From [Empedobacter] haloabium (GTDB taxonomy: Bacteria; Pseudomonadota; Gammaproteobacteria; Burkholderiales; Burkholderiaceae_D), in the NCBI GenBank assembly GCA_008011715.2, contig CP136508.1, positions 2,914,001-2,978,000 of the forward strand: DNA of 64,000 nt, in the 5' to 3' direction. Each line of letters begins with the position of its first letter. Positions within the stretch are counted from its first letter, which is position 1. The notes under the pieces are model-generated. The model was not told the origin of the DNA and searched no databases. It worked only from the letters and a program-made list of their open reading frames with translations. This document shows, one piece after another, positions 8,546-20,212 of this stretch. A program made the position numbers and the translations under genes.

Positions 8546-9925
8546 ATGAAACATCGATACTCGGACAACGAAGTCGGCACCTGCGCCTGGTTCCGCAGCG
8601 CCGCCGAGGGCGGCAATCCGTACGCCCAGTTCAACCTGGCGCTGCTGTACAAGCGCGGCAAGGGCGTGGAACGCGACGAGCGCCAGGCCTTCGGCTGGAT
8701 GCGGCTGGCGGCGCTGGCCGGAATCGCCTTTGCCCAGAACCACCTGGGCGCCATGTACTACAACGGCTGCGGCACGCCGCGCGACGACGCCGAGGCCGTG
8801 TTCTGGTTCCGCATGGCGGCGCGCCAGGGCGACGCGTCGGCCCAGCAGAACCTGGGGCTGATGTACCGCAAGGGCCGCGGCGTGCCCAGAAGCGACGACA
8901 TGGCATTGACCTGGTTCAGCCGGGCGGCCGAGCAGGGCGTCGCCAGCGCCCAGACGCTGCTGGGCGAGGCCTACGCGCAAGGCCTGGGCACGCGGCAGAA
9001 TTTCGCGCTGGCCCTGGCCTGGTTCCGCAAGGCGGCGTTGCAGGGTGATCCGGCGGCGCAGCTGAACCTGGGCCTGATGTACCGGCGCGGCCACGGCGTG
9101 CTGCAAAGCGATACGCAGGCGGTGGCCTGGTACCGCCAGGCCGCGGCGCAAGGGCACGCACCGGCCCAGCGCCACCTCGGCGTGGCCTATGCCGAGGGGC
9201 GCGGGGTCACGGTGGACCTGGAGCGGGCCTGCGGCTGGCTGCGCCGCGCCGCCGACCAGGGCGACGTGGAGGCGCAGTTCAACCTGGGCGTGATGACGGC
9301 CAACGGCTTCGGCGTGGCGCGCGACGATGCCGTGGCGCTGGCCTGGTACCGGCGCGCCGCCGAGGCGGGCCATGCGCTGGCGCAGTACAACCTGGGCACG
9401 ATGTATGCACACGGCCGCGGCGTGGCGCGCGATCCGGGCGAGGCGTTGGCGTGGTACCGCAAGGCGGCCGAGCAGGGCGCCGCGAATGCGCAATTCAACG
9501 TCGGCGTCATCTATGCGAACGGGCACGGCGTGGCGAAGGACGAAACGCGCGCCGTGGCCTGGTACCGCCATGCGGCGGAGCAGGGTGACGCCAGCGCGCA
9601 GAACAACCTGGGCGTGATGTACGCCAACGGCCAGGGCGTGCCGCAGGACGATGCCGAGGCCGTGCGCTGGTACCGCAAGGCCGCCGAGCAGGGCCACCCG
9701 CTGGCGCAATACAACCTGGGCGGCATGTACCACGGCGGCCGCGGGGTCGAGCGCGATATCGTGCTGTCGTATATGTGGATCTCGCTGGCGGCGGAGGCGG
9801 GCGACGAGACGGCCGGTACCAATCGCAAGCTGATCGAGCAAAGGCTGTCGCGCGAGGAGCTGGGCGCCGCGCGCCAGCTGACGCAGCGCTGGCGCGCCGA
9901 GCACCCGGCGGTGGCACGCTCTTGA
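8546..9925 (+). CDS. Sel1-repeat (TPR-like) protein
   Basis: A 459-residue protein made almost wholly of eleven 36-residue Sel1 repeats plus a partial twelfth, with consensus (A)WYRKAAEQGxAxAQxNLGxMYxxGxGVxxDxxxA. Sel1 arrays form superhelical scaffolds for protein-protein interaction. No signal peptide or membrane segment is visible at the N-terminus, so a cytoplasmic scaffold is likely unless the start is further upstream. The ATG follows GGGAG at good spacing. The C-terminal 40 residues are charged and lack repeats. Partner proteins cannot be predicted from the sequence. Confidence 0.9.
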   Translation: MKHRYSDNEVGTCAWFRSAAEGGNPYAQFNLALLYKRGKGVERDERQAFGWMRLAALAGIAFAQNHLGAMYYNGCGTPRDDAEAVFWFRMAARQGDASAQQNLGLMYRKGRGVPRSDDMALTWFSRAAEQGVASAQTLLGEAYAQGLGTRQNFALALAWFRKAALQGDPAAQLNLGLMYRRGHGVLQSDTQAVAWYRQAAAQGHAPAQRHLGVAYAEGRGVTVDLERACGWLRRAADQGDVEAQFNLGVMTANGFGVARDDAVALAWYRRAAEAGHALAQYNLGTMYAHGRGVARDPGEALAWYRKAAEQGAANAQFNVGVIYANGHGVAKDETRAVAWYRHAAEQGDASAQNNLGVMYANGQGVPQDDAEAVRWYRKAAEQGHPLAQYNLGGMYHGGRGVERDIVLSYMWISLAAEAGDETAGTNRKLIEQRLSREELGAARQLTQRWRAEHPAVARS

Positions 9926-9944
9926 AGCGCCGGCGGCGCGGCCG

Positions 9945-11873
9945 TCAGCGCTGCGGCTCGCGGCGGCGGTCCAGGAACAAGCTGTTGCCGTGCACCTTCT
10001 TTGCCTGTTTCTTCGCATCGGCCGCGCTGGCGGCGATCTGGTGATGCGAGTCGTACTGGTGCGGCTCGACCTTGATGACGCCGATCGACAGGCTCATCAG
10101 CGAGTAGAACACCTTCCGGCCCTGGCGGTCCTCGCTGAAGTAGCCGCCGCGCTCGCAGTCCTCCTGGCTGTAGAACTCCGTCACCGTTGCCTCGAACTCG
10201 GCCAGGATGGCGCGGCAGCGCGTTTCCCAATCCTCGCTCTGGAACAGCAACATGAAGTCGTCGCCGCCGATGTGGCCGACGAAATCGCGGTCGGGATCGC
10301 TGTGGCGCGTCAGGATATGGCCCGCCAGGCCGATCACGTCGTCGCCGCGGCGGTAGCCGTACACGTCGTTGAACGGCTTGAAGTGATCCAGGTCGCAATA
10401 GCAGACCCAGAAACGGGTGGCGCTGGCGAGCAAACGGTCGATGTGCTCGTTGATCGGCACGTTGCCGGGCAGCTGCGTCAGCGGATTGGCGTAGCGCGCA
10501 GCGTGGATCTGCATTTGCGTGATCTCGCGCATCAGGTCGTGGCCGGTGCCCATGCCCAGGTAGCGGCCGCCTTCGGTGATGATGAAGCCGTTGAACAGGT
10601 GGTGCGCATCGGATTCGACCATGCGGTACGACAGGTCCTGCAGGCTGGTGTCCTTGTCGGCCACCAGCGGCTTGGCATCCATGAACTGGCGGCATGACTT
10701 CTTGCCGTACAGCTCGCGCTGGTAGGGCCGGGCGAAATGGTCGATCATGTCGAAGCGCGAAATCAGGCCCAGCGGCACGCCGTCGTCCACCACCGGGATG
10801 ATCAGCAGCTTGGGATCGTTCATGAAGATCTCGTACACCTCGTTGTTGGTCAGTGCCGGCGGCACGGCCGCCACCCGGTGCAGCAGTTTCAGGATGCTCA
10901 CGGCATGTTTCTCCACGATGCGCTGGGGATAGACGGCGACGCCGTTGCGCGACAGCGCCTTGGCCACTTCAGCCGGCAACGCGCGCGCCGGGGCGGCGTT
11001 CGGCCGGCCCAGGTGGTAGCCCTGGGCGAACGCCACGCCCAGGTCGCGCAGCACCAGCAGCTCGGCCTGTTTCTCGATGCCTTCGGCGATGACGAGTGTG
11101 TTCGATTTCTCCGCGATTTCCTGGATGGACCGGACAAACTGCAGCTTGACGGGGTCGTTGTTGATGCCCTGGATGAAATGCATGTCGATCTTGACGTATT
11201 CCGGCCGCAGTTCCGACCACAGGCGCAGGCTGGAGAAGCCTTCGCCCAGGTCGTCGATGGCGATGCCGAAACCCAGTGCGCGGTAATGCAGCACGGCGTC
11301 GCGCATCTGGCCATAGTCGTAGGTGGGCTGGTTTTCGGTCAGCTCGATGATCACGCGCTCGGGCGCGATGCCGGTCTCGTGGATCAGGTCCAGCGTCTCG
11401 GCCTGGGCGCCGGCGCGTGCCGGCAGCAGGCACTCCGGGCTGACGTTGAGGAACAGCTTGCCCGGCAGCGCCAGCTCGGCAAAGCGCTCCAGCACGACGC
11501 GCCGGCACAGCCGTTCCACCTCGCGCATCAGGCCGTTCTCGCGGGCCACGCGGAACAGGGTCAGCGGCGCATGCAACGGGCTGTCCGATGGTCCCCGGAT
11601 CAGGCCCTCGTAGCCGATGATGTCGCCGCTGTGCATCTGGATGATCGGCTGGAACAGCGCGGTCAGCTGGCGCCGCGCGAGCACGTCGCGCAGGTGCGCG
11701 GCCAGCACGGCGTCGGCGTCGGGCGGGGTGCCGCGGAGGTAGCTTACGTTGTCTGGCAGGCTGGACGGGCACGCCAGTGGAGCGGATGCGAAGGTCACGG
11801 TGTCGGTCGGGAAAGCGGAAAGCCGCCAGTCTATGCTTGCAATATGACAACTTGATGAAACATAGTGCAACAT
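9945..11873 (-). CDS. EAL-CBS-GGDEF c-di-GMP signalling protein
   Basis: Domain order is EAL (first about 230 residues after a short leader), a pair of CBS motifs, then GGDEF. The EAL part looks catalytically complete: EGL in place of EAL, LNVSPE, ELTEN, DDLGEGFSS, VKID, EGIE. The GGDEF signature is GGDDF, and no RxxD inhibitory site precedes it. Known: EAL hydrolyses c-di-GMP, GGDEF makes or senses it, CBS pairs bind adenosine nucleotides. Inferred: a phosphodiesterase regulated by nucleotide binding. The start is uncertain: ATG at 11945 and 11873 and GTG at 11798 are in frame, none with a clear ribosome-binding site, and a promoter-like site at 11842-11870 argues for a start below 11842. 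It converges with the Sel1 gene 20 bp away. Confidence 0.88.
   Translation of the reverse strand: MLHYVSSSCHIASIDWRLSAFPTDTVTFASAPLACPSSLPDNVSYLRGTPPDADAVLAAHLRDVLARRQLTALFQPIIQMHSGDIIGYEGLIRGPSDSPLHAPLTLFRVARENGLMREVERLCRRVVLERFAELALPGKLFLNVSPECLLPARAGAQAETLDLIHETGIAPERVIIELTENQPTYDYGQMRDAVLHYRALGFGIAIDDLGEGFSSLRLWSELRPEYVKIDMHFIQGINNDPVKLQFVRSIQEIAEKSNTLVIAEGIEKQAELLVLRDLGVAFAQGYHLGRPNAAPARALPAEVAKALSRNGVAVYPQRIVEKHAVSILKLLHRVAAVPPALTNNEVYEIFMNDPKLLIIPVVDDGVPLGLISRFDMIDHFARPYQRELYGKKSCRQFMDAKPLVADKDTSLQDLSYRMVESDAHHLFNGFIITEGGRYLGMGTGHDLMREITQMQIHAARYANPLTQLPGNVPINEHIDRLLASATRFWVCYCDLDHFKPFNDVYGYRRGDDVIGLAGHILTRHSDPDRDFVGHIGGDDFMLLFQSEDWETRCRAILAEFEATVTEFYSQEDCERGGYFSEDRQGRKVFYSLMSLSIGVIKVEPHQYDSHHQIAASAADAKKQAKKVHGNSLFLDRRREPQR
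11842..11870 (-). promoter_or_regulatory. Candidate sigma-70 promoter for the EAL-CBS-GGDEF gene
   Basis: On the minus strand, TTGCAC (11870-11865) is followed by 17 bp and TCATAT (11847-11842), within the AT-richest stretch of the region. If real, translation of the downstream gene must begin inside its currently open frame, which would shorten the protein. Confidence 0.4.
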
Positions 11874-12016
11874 TTGCACGGCCCAGGCCGGGTGTGCCAA
11901 ATAAACCACGCCCGCAGCGCCGCCAGAACCTTTCTTATTTGCCATGCTTCACGCTATGATCGACGCGCCCGCCATGAGCGGGAACCGACAGACATCAGAT
12001 CAAGGACACAGCACAC

Positions 12017-14215
<2,199 letters not shown>

Positions 14216-14225
14216 GGCGCTTTCG

Positions 14226-14254
14226 GGGGCTGGCCCTGCACGAGGGCCGGCCCC
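14226..14254. terminator. Hairpin after the prolyl oligopeptidase gene
   Basis: A 12-bp stem (GGGGCTGGCCCT / AGGGCCGGCCCC, one G-U type pair) with a 5-nt loop starts 11 bases after the stop codon. It is followed by only a short T run (GGAGTTTG), so termination would be weak. Confidence 0.55.
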
Positions 14255-14481
14255 GGAGTTTGCCGATATGTCGCGGCAGTTCAGCAGAACGTTGGCCTCA
14301 CCGCGACGCAGTACCGGGGTCGTTTGCTTGGACAGAGCGCGACACCGCTTCCAGCAGCCCCGGGAAACGCTCCCGGATCAGGTGACTTGCAAATATTTCT
14401 TGTGGTCAATTTGCCGCAGTCGCGGTACGGTTCGCCCGGCCGTGCTACCATCGCCCTGATCCGACTCAGTCCTATCCCATC

Positions 14482-16203
14482 ATGAGCATCAACACCGGCA
14501 ACAATTCCCTCGATTCCCTGGTCTACGGCGGCTGGTACGGCCTGATCGGCCAACCCGTCCAACTGACCTACAGCTTCCTGACGCGCGCGCCGGCCAATGC
14601 CAGTACCGAAGACCGGACCGGCTTTGTGGCGATGAGCGCCACCCAGCAGGCCGCCGTGCGCGATGCGCTGTCCAAGTGGGCCAGCGTCGCCAACATCACG
14701 TTTACGGAAACGGTGCGCAATACCGGCAACCTGCAGTTCGGCACCAACGACCAGGGCGACGCGAGCAGCGCCTATGCCTACCTGCCCGAGGCAGGCGTGT
14801 CGAGCCTGACGATGTACACGAATAACCAGGATGCCTACAACGCCGTGTTCACGCCGGGCAGCTACGGCCCGTCCGTCCTGATCCATGAAATCGGCCACAT
14901 GCTGGGCCTGAAGCATCCCGGCAATTACGATTCGACCGGCACCACGGTCGACGGCCCCTTCCTGCCATCCGCGACCGACAACGGCGACTACACGCAGATG
15001 TCCTACAACGAACCGACCAGCTGGGCGGTCAACCGCCATTACGCGACGACGGCAATGCTGTACGACATCCAGGCCATCCAGTACCTGTACGGTGCCAACA
15101 TGGCCTGGCACGCGGGCGCCGATGTGTACACCTTTACCAGTTCGGTGGCGCCGCAGTGCATCTGGGATGCGGGCGGCGACAACACCTTCGACTTTTCGGC
15201 CTGCACGGGCGCCACGGTCATCAACCTGAACGCCGGCGCGTTCAGCGAGACGGCGCCGGGCTTGAAGAATGTCTCGATCGCCTATGGCGTGACGGTCAAG
15301 ACCGCCATCGCCGGCGCGGGCGGCGCGACGGTCTTTGCCAACAGCCTGGGCAACTCGCTCAATGGCGGCAGCGGCAACGACGTGTTCCACCAAGGCGCCG
15401 GCAGCGACCGCATCGCGGGCGGTTCAGGCAGCGACACGGTCGTGTTTTCCAGTACCTTCGCGCACTACGCGGTCAGCCGCGGCAGCGACGCCGTGACCGT
15501 CACCGGCGACGGCACCGACGTGCTGACCGGCGTCGAGGTGTTGCGCTTTGCCGACCGCACGATCAATGTCGGCGATCTTGCCGTTCAGGCCATGCAGATG
15601 GGCACGGCCGGAAACGACCGGCTGGCCGCCGATGCTATCGGGGGCACCATCGACGGCGACGCCGGCATCGATACGGTTGTGTTCGGCGGTGCCAGCACGG
15701 CCTACACACTGACGCGCACGGCCGGCGGCTTCGATGTCGTCGCCAGCGGCGGCGTGAAGCAGAGCCTGGTGGACGTGGAACGGCTTGAGTTTTCCGACCA
15801 CAGCCTGGCGCTCGACAGCAACGGCGTGCCAGGGCAGATCTACCGCCTTTACGAGGCGGCGCTGGACCGGGCGCCGGAAAGCGCCGGCATGGGCTTCTGG
15901 ATGGCGCACGAGGCAGCCGGCATGTCGATCTCGTCGATCGCACGGCAGTTCATCGACAGCAAGGAGTTCGGCGAGCGCTTCGGTGTCAACCTCGACAACG
16001 CCCACTACGTGACGCAGCTGTATCAGAATGTGCTGGGGCGCGATCCGGATGCCGCCGGGTTCGCTTTCCACGTTGGCAACCTGGACAGCGGATGGTTGAC
16101 ACGTGAGCAAGTGTTGCTGGGTTTCTCGGAGTCGCAGGAATTCGTCGCCGCGGTCGGCGCGACGATGCCAGTCGGCATAATGTTCGATCCCTGGTTCGGC
16201 TGA
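14482..16203 (+). CDS. Serralysin-like M10 metalloprotease with RTX and DUF4214 regions
   Basis: A 573-residue extracellular zinc protease. The zinc motif HEIGHMLGLKH spans 135-145 and the Met-turn is at QMSYNEP. It is followed by a short serralysin C-terminal region with glycine-rich nonapeptides (GGSGND, GAGSDRIAGGSGSD near 295-320) that bind calcium. A DUF4214 domain fills the last 125 residues (YRLYEAALDRAPESAG and YQNVLGRDPDAAG). There is no signal peptide, which fits export by a type I secretion system, but no such transporter is encoded nearby. DUF4214 tails occur on large secreted or surface proteins. The gene ends six bases from the convergent cyclase gene. Confidence 0.9.
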   Translation: MSINTGNNSLDSLVYGGWYGLIGQPVQLTYSFLTRAPANASTEDRTGFVAMSATQQAAVRDALSKWASVANITFTETVRNTGNLQFGTNDQGDASSAYAYLPEAGVSSLTMYTNNQDAYNAVFTPGSYGPSVLIHEIGHMLGLKHPGNYDSTGTTVDGPFLPSATDNGDYTQMSYNEPTSWAVNRHYATTAMLYDIQAIQYLYGANMAWHAGADVYTFTSSVAPQCIWDAGGDNTFDFSACTGATVINLNAGAFSETAPGLKNVSIAYGVTVKTAIAGAGGATVFANSLGNSLNGGSGNDVFHQGAGSDRIAGGSGSDTVVFSSTFAHYAVSRGSDAVTVTGDGTDVLTGVEVLRFADRTINVGDLAVQAMQMGTAGNDRLAADAIGGTIDGDAGIDTVVFGGASTAYTLTRTAGGFDVVASGGVKQSLVDVERLEFSDHSLALDSNGVPGQIYRLYEAALDRAPESAGMGFWMAHEAAGMSISSIARQFIDSKEFGERFGVNLDNAHYVTQLYQNVLGRDPDAAGFAFHVGNLDSGWLTREQVLLGFSESQEFVAAVGATMPVGIMFDPWFG

Positions 16204-16208
16204 GGATC

Positions 16209-17204
16209 TCAGCGGGCCGCGACCACTTCTTCCAGCGTCAGGCTGATGCGGTTGCGGCCCATGTGCTTGGCGCGATACAGTGCCGCGTCCGCCGTGGCGA
16301 CCAGGTGGGCGGGGTCCGTGTCGGGCGCCGCCAGCGCCGTCGCCGCGCCGATGCTGACGGTGACGTACTGCTTGCCCACGCCCAGGTTCGGCAGTTGCAG
16401 CCGCTCGACGCGGCAACGGATCCGTTCGGCCACGATGGCCGCTCCCTTCAGCGACTGGTTCGGGAGGATCACGGCGAATTCCTCGCCGCCGTAGCGCGCC
16501 ACCAGGTCGTTGGTGCGCATTTCGCTGGCCACGGCGCCGGCGATGCGCTGCAGGCAGGCATCGCCACCGACGTGGCCGTAGGCGTCGTTGTACTGCTTGA
16601 AATTATCCACGTCCACCATCAGCAACGACAGCGGCTGGCCCTGGCGCAGGGCGCGCTGCCATTCCGCGTGCAGCGTATCGTCGAAGCAGCGGCGGTTGGC
16701 CAGGCCCGTCAGGCCATCCTTGGTGGCCAGCTGTTCCAGGGCGATCTGGGCCTGTTTCTCGGCCGTCATGTCACGCAGCGTCTCCACCACGGCGACGACA
16801 GCGCCATCGCCGTCCAGGATCGGGCTGACGTCCGCCGCCAGGTAGCGACGCCGCCCGGAACGCGGCATGTCGCACCAGCTCTGGGCCGACAGGTTGGCGT
16901 CGCCGCCGCCAGGGCGCTGGTGGTCGTCGTACAGCGCCGCCACCTCGCCAGTGCGGCGCTGCAACACCAGGTCGGCCAGCGTGGGGCGGGCATGCTGGTA
17001 GAAGCTGCGCCAGGCGTCGCGGGTGCCCAGCACCTCGTGCGCGAGCACCCCCGTCAGGTGTTCGCAGGCCCGGTTCCACATGCTGACGCGGCCTTGCGCG
17101 TCCAGGACAAAAGCGGGAATGACGAGCAGTTCCAGCACGTCGAAGGCGTAGCGCCGGGGTGCCTGCGCGGGCACGGGCAGCGGCTGGACGTTATGCATAT
17201 TCAT
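16209..17204 (-). CDS. PAS-GGDEF diguanylate cyclase
   Basis: A 331-residue soluble protein with a PAS/PAC sensor (about 20-150) and a GGDEF domain (about 160-325). The active site is GGEEF, preceded at the correct distance by an RTND inhibitory site, so it should make c-di-GMP with product feedback. It starts at the ATG at 17204 (MNMHNV), which follows AGGAA. An in-frame upstream ATG at 17243 has no ribosome-binding site. The PAS ligand is unknown. Confidence 0.93.
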   Translation of the reverse strand: MNMHNVQPLPVPAQAPRRYAFDVLELLVIPAFVLDAQGRVSMWNRACEHLTGVLAHEVLGTRDAWRSFYQHARPTLADLVLQRRTGEVAALYDDHQRPGGGDANLSAQSWCDMPRSGRRRYLAADVSPILDGDGAVVAVVETLRDMTAEKQAQIALEQLATKDGLTGLANRRCFDDTLHAEWQRALRQGQPLSLLMVDVDNFKQYNDAYGHVGGDACLQRIAGAVASEMRTNDLVARYGGEEFAVILPNQSLKGAAIVAERIRCRVERLQLPNLGVGKQYVTVSIGAATALAAPDTDPAHLVATADAALYRAKHMGRNRISLTLEEVVAAR

Positions 17205-17325
17205 GGCGTTCCTGTTGTGATGACGGACGGGTCGGCAGGACATGCGGCAGCGCGCCGAAGTTGGCGCTGCGCATTATTGCCGGGGTTAAAGTGGATTGTG
17301 CATTGCGCGCAGACGCATCCTCTGA

Positions 17326-18351
17326 TTACTCGCAATACACGGCTTGCGGTGACTCAGCGGCGCCAGGCTGGCGGCGAGCGTGCGCGGCCCCGCCGGCAGG
17401 CAGGACGATCGATACGGTGGTGCCGCCGCCGGGCCGGCTTTCCAGGGTCAGCTTGCCGCCTGCGGCGGCGGCCCGGTCCATCATGCCGGACAGGCCGGTG
17501 CCGCGCGTTTCGCAGCCGGGTGCCAGCCCGACGCCATCGTCGCGCACGGCCAGCAGCAGTTGCTCGCGCTCGCGCCGCAGCGTGACGTGGACGGTGCTGG
17601 CCGCCGCATGGCGCAGCACGTTCGACAGCACCTCCTGCAGCAGGCGAAACAGGGTCGCTTCCGCGGCGGCAAACGGCGCACTGCCGCCCGGCCCGGCGAC
17701 GGCGCCCTCCAGCCCGGCGACGTCGAGCTGGCAGCGCAGCCCGGAAAGTCGCGCGAACTCGTCCACCTGGCGCCGCACGGCCAGGCGCAGGCCCTGCTCC
17801 AGCGCGGCGGGGCGCAGGTCGTTGATGACGTTGCGCAGCGCGTGGATGGTGAGCCGCACGTGCCGTTCGATCAGACCGGTCTGTTCGCGCAGCCAGGCGG
17901 GCAGGCGCGGGCTGTTGTGCAGGCTGCCGATGTCCAGGTGCAGGGCCAGCAGGTGCTGGCCCAGGTCGTCATGGATGTCGCGGCCGATGCGGCGGCGCTC
18001 GGCCTCGCGCGCTCCGGCGCGGGCGATGGCCAGGCGGCGCAGGTGGGCCTGGCTGTCGCGCCAGGCACGCTCGGCTTGCGCCCGGCGCGCCTGTTCGCGC
18101 CCCAGTTCCAGGGCCAGACGCGTACAGCGCCGTGCCAGCGTACGGCCGCGCAGCCAGCATACCAGCAGTGCCAGCGCGGTGAACGCGACCGCGGCGCAGG
18201 CGACCGTCAACGCCACCGCGGCCACGGCCAGGGGCTGGGTGGTGCCACCACCCGGGGTGGCGGCCGCGCAGGGTGCCGCCGCGGCGAGCCCAGCCAGCGC
18301 CGTGCCGTGGCAGCGCGAACATAACGGTCCCTCATGCATGCCGAGATTCAT
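17326..18351 (-). CDS. NarL-type sensor histidine kinase (HisKA_3), orphan
   Basis: A 341-residue membrane kinase. The N-terminus has a Cys pair (CSRC) and a low-complexity segment, then a membrane helix (about 41-66), a coiled linker, the HisKA_3 dimerisation domain with phospho-acceptor His127 in RDIHDDLGQH, and a HATPase_c domain (DDGVGLAPG, GTGLSGM). This architecture normally partners LuxR-type response regulators, but none is adjacent. AGAGG precedes the ATG. The N-terminal sensing part is very short, so stimulus sensing may be intramembrane or need a partner. Confidence 0.88.
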   Translation of the reverse strand: MNLGMHEGPLCSRCHGTALAGLAAAAPCAAATPGGGTTQPLAVAAVALTVACAAVAFTALALLVCWLRGRTLARRCTRLALELGREQARRAQAERAWRDSQAHLRRLAIARAGAREAERRRIGRDIHDDLGQHLLALHLDIGSLHNSPRLPAWLREQTGLIERHVRLTIHALRNVINDLRPAALEQGLRLAVRRQVDEFARLSGLRCQLDVAGLEGAVAGPGGSAPFAAAEATLFRLLQEVLSNVLRHAAASTVHVTLRREREQLLLAVRDDGVGLAPGCETRGTGLSGMMDRAAAAGGKLTLESRPGGGTTVSIVLPAGGAAHARRQPGAAESPQAVYCE

Positions 18352-18457
18352 TATTGCCTCTGGTCATCTCAATTCTGACGACCTTAACCGAAGCATCCGG
18401 CACGGGTTTTGGCATGGATCAAATCGACTCGGCGGCGCACGCGCGGTTCGCTTGGCT

Positions 18458-18463
18458 TATAAT
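18458..18463 (+). promoter_or_regulatory. -10 element upstream of queE
   Basis: A perfect TATAAT (context GGCTTATAATTGAGG) lies about 70 bp upstream of the queE start. No good -35 is visible. I looked for a preQ1 riboswitch in the intervening leader and saw no recognisable one. Confidence 0.5.
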
Positions 18464-18533
18464 TGAGGGTTGCCCCGAATGCCACGGCGCCGGCACGCGC
18501 CGGCCGGCCATGGGGCCGCTTCCAGGAATCATA

Positions 18534-19169
18534 GTGACTTACAGTATCAAAGAGATTTTCTACACGCTGCAGGGGGAGGGCGCCCATGCCGGCCGTCCCG
18601 CCGTGTTCTGCCGGTTTGCCGGCTGCAATCTGTGGACGGGGCGCGAAAGCGACCGTGCCGGCGCCATCTGCCAATTCTGCGACACCGATTTCGTCGGCAC
18701 GGACGGCGAGCGCGGTGGTAAATTCGCCACGCCGGGCGAGCTGGCTGCCGTCATCGACAGCCTGTGGCCGGCGTCGCATGCCGCCAGCAAGTATGTCGTC
18801 TTCACGGGCGGCGAGCCACTGCTGCAGCTGGACGGCCCCCTGATCGACGCCATGCACGCGGCCGGCTTCACGATCGCCATCGAAACCAACGGCACCATCG
18901 CGGTGCCGCCCGGCGTCGACTGGATCTGCGTCAGCCCGAAGGTCGGCTCAAAACTGGTCGTCGCCAAGGGTAACGAACTGAAAGTCGTCATTCCGCAGAA
19001 GGACCAGCACCTGGCCGACTACGAGCACCTGGAGTTCGACAACTTCTTCGTCCAGCCCATGGACGGGCCGCTGGCCGCGTTCAACACCACGCTGGCGATC
19101 GACACCTGCAAGGCCAATCCGAAATGGAAGCTGAGCCTGCAAACCCATAAACTCCTGAACATCCCCTGA
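18534..19169 (+). CDS. queE: 7-carboxy-7-deazaguanine synthase
   Basis: A 211-residue radical-SAM enzyme converting 6-carboxytetrahydropterin to 7-carboxy-7-deazaguanine in queuosine (7-deazaguanine tRNA) biosynthesis. The cluster cysteines are in CNLWTGRE...CQFC, the expanded C-x14-C-x2-C form of one QueE subgroup. GEPLLQ is the SAM-contacting motif. A GTG start at 18534 is chosen because the conserved N-terminus (TYSIKEIFYTLQGEG) begins there and AGGA lies seven bases before. It heads the queE-queD-tadA run. Confidence 0.95.
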   Translation: MTYSIKEIFYTLQGEGAHAGRPAVFCRFAGCNLWTGRESDRAGAICQFCDTDFVGTDGERGGKFATPGELAAVIDSLWPASHAASKYVVFTGGEPLLQLDGPLIDAMHAAGFTIAIETNGTIAVPPGVDWICVSPKVGSKLVVAKGNELKVVIPQKDQHLADYEHLEFDNFFVQPMDGPLAAFNTTLAIDTCKANPKWKLSLQTHKLLNIP

Positions 19170-19179
19170 CTGAGCCCTC

Positions 19180-19626
19180 ATGCTGACCATTACCCGCAAG
19201 CTGGAATTCGACGCCGGCCACCGCATCCCCGACCACAAGAGCCAGTGCCGCAACCTGCACGGCCACCGCTATACGCTGGAAATCACGCTGACCGGCCAGG
19301 TCATCACGGCCGAAGGCAATTCCGACAACGGCATGATCATGGACTTCTCCGACGTCAAGGCGATCGCGAAGGAGCACCTGGTCGACGTGTGGGACCACGC
19401 CTTCCTGGTGTACGACAAGGACACGGCCGTCAAGGAATTCCTGGCCTCCCTGCCGAACCACAAGACGGTCGTGATCGACCGCATTCCGACCGTGGAAAAC
19501 CTGGCCGCCGTCGCCTTCGGCATCCTGAAGGCCGCGTTCAAGGACCGCTACGGCACCGGCCTGCACCTGCACAAGCTGGTGCTGCACGAGACGCCGAACT
19601 GCTGGGCGGAAATCGTTGAAGGCTGA
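19180..19626 (+). CDS. queD: 6-carboxy-5,6,7,8-tetrahydropterin synthase
   Basis: A 148-residue PTPS-family enzyme converting dihydroneopterin triphosphate to 6-carboxytetrahydropterin, the substrate of QueE. Zinc-binding histidines are in FDAGHR and LHGHRY. The catalytic Cys is in SQCRNLHG, and the Glu of the C-terminal VLHETPNC motif is present. It follows queE by 10 bp and precedes tadA by 3 bp, so the three genes are almost certainly one operon. queC is not in the window. Confidence 0.95.
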   Translation: MLTITRKLEFDAGHRIPDHKSQCRNLHGHRYTLEITLTGQVITAEGNSDNGMIMDFSDVKAIAKEHLVDVWDHAFLVYDKDTAVKEFLASLPNHKTVVIDRIPTVENLAAVAFGILKAAFKDRYGTGLHLHKLVLHETPNCWAEIVEG

Positions 19627-20157
<531 letters not shown>

Positions 20158-20212
20158 TGGGCGCCGCCACGGCGGTTAAGATGCCCCGTCATCATTGAAC
20201 CGAGGGGCCAGC

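Noticed and set aside
8546..9925. DNA-level tandem repeat array in the Sel1 gene
   Set aside because: The 108-bp periodicity is the protein repeat; DNA copies are diverged, so it is not a variable-number repeat.
16209..18351. Two-component pair formed by the cyclase and the histidine kinase
   Set aside because: The PAS-GGDEF protein has no receiver domain, so the adjacency does not make a kinase-regulator pair.
18464..18533. PreQ1 riboswitch upstream of queE
   Set aside because: The leader is GC-rich with no recognisable aptamer loop or A-rich pseudoknot tail; only a -10 box is visible.
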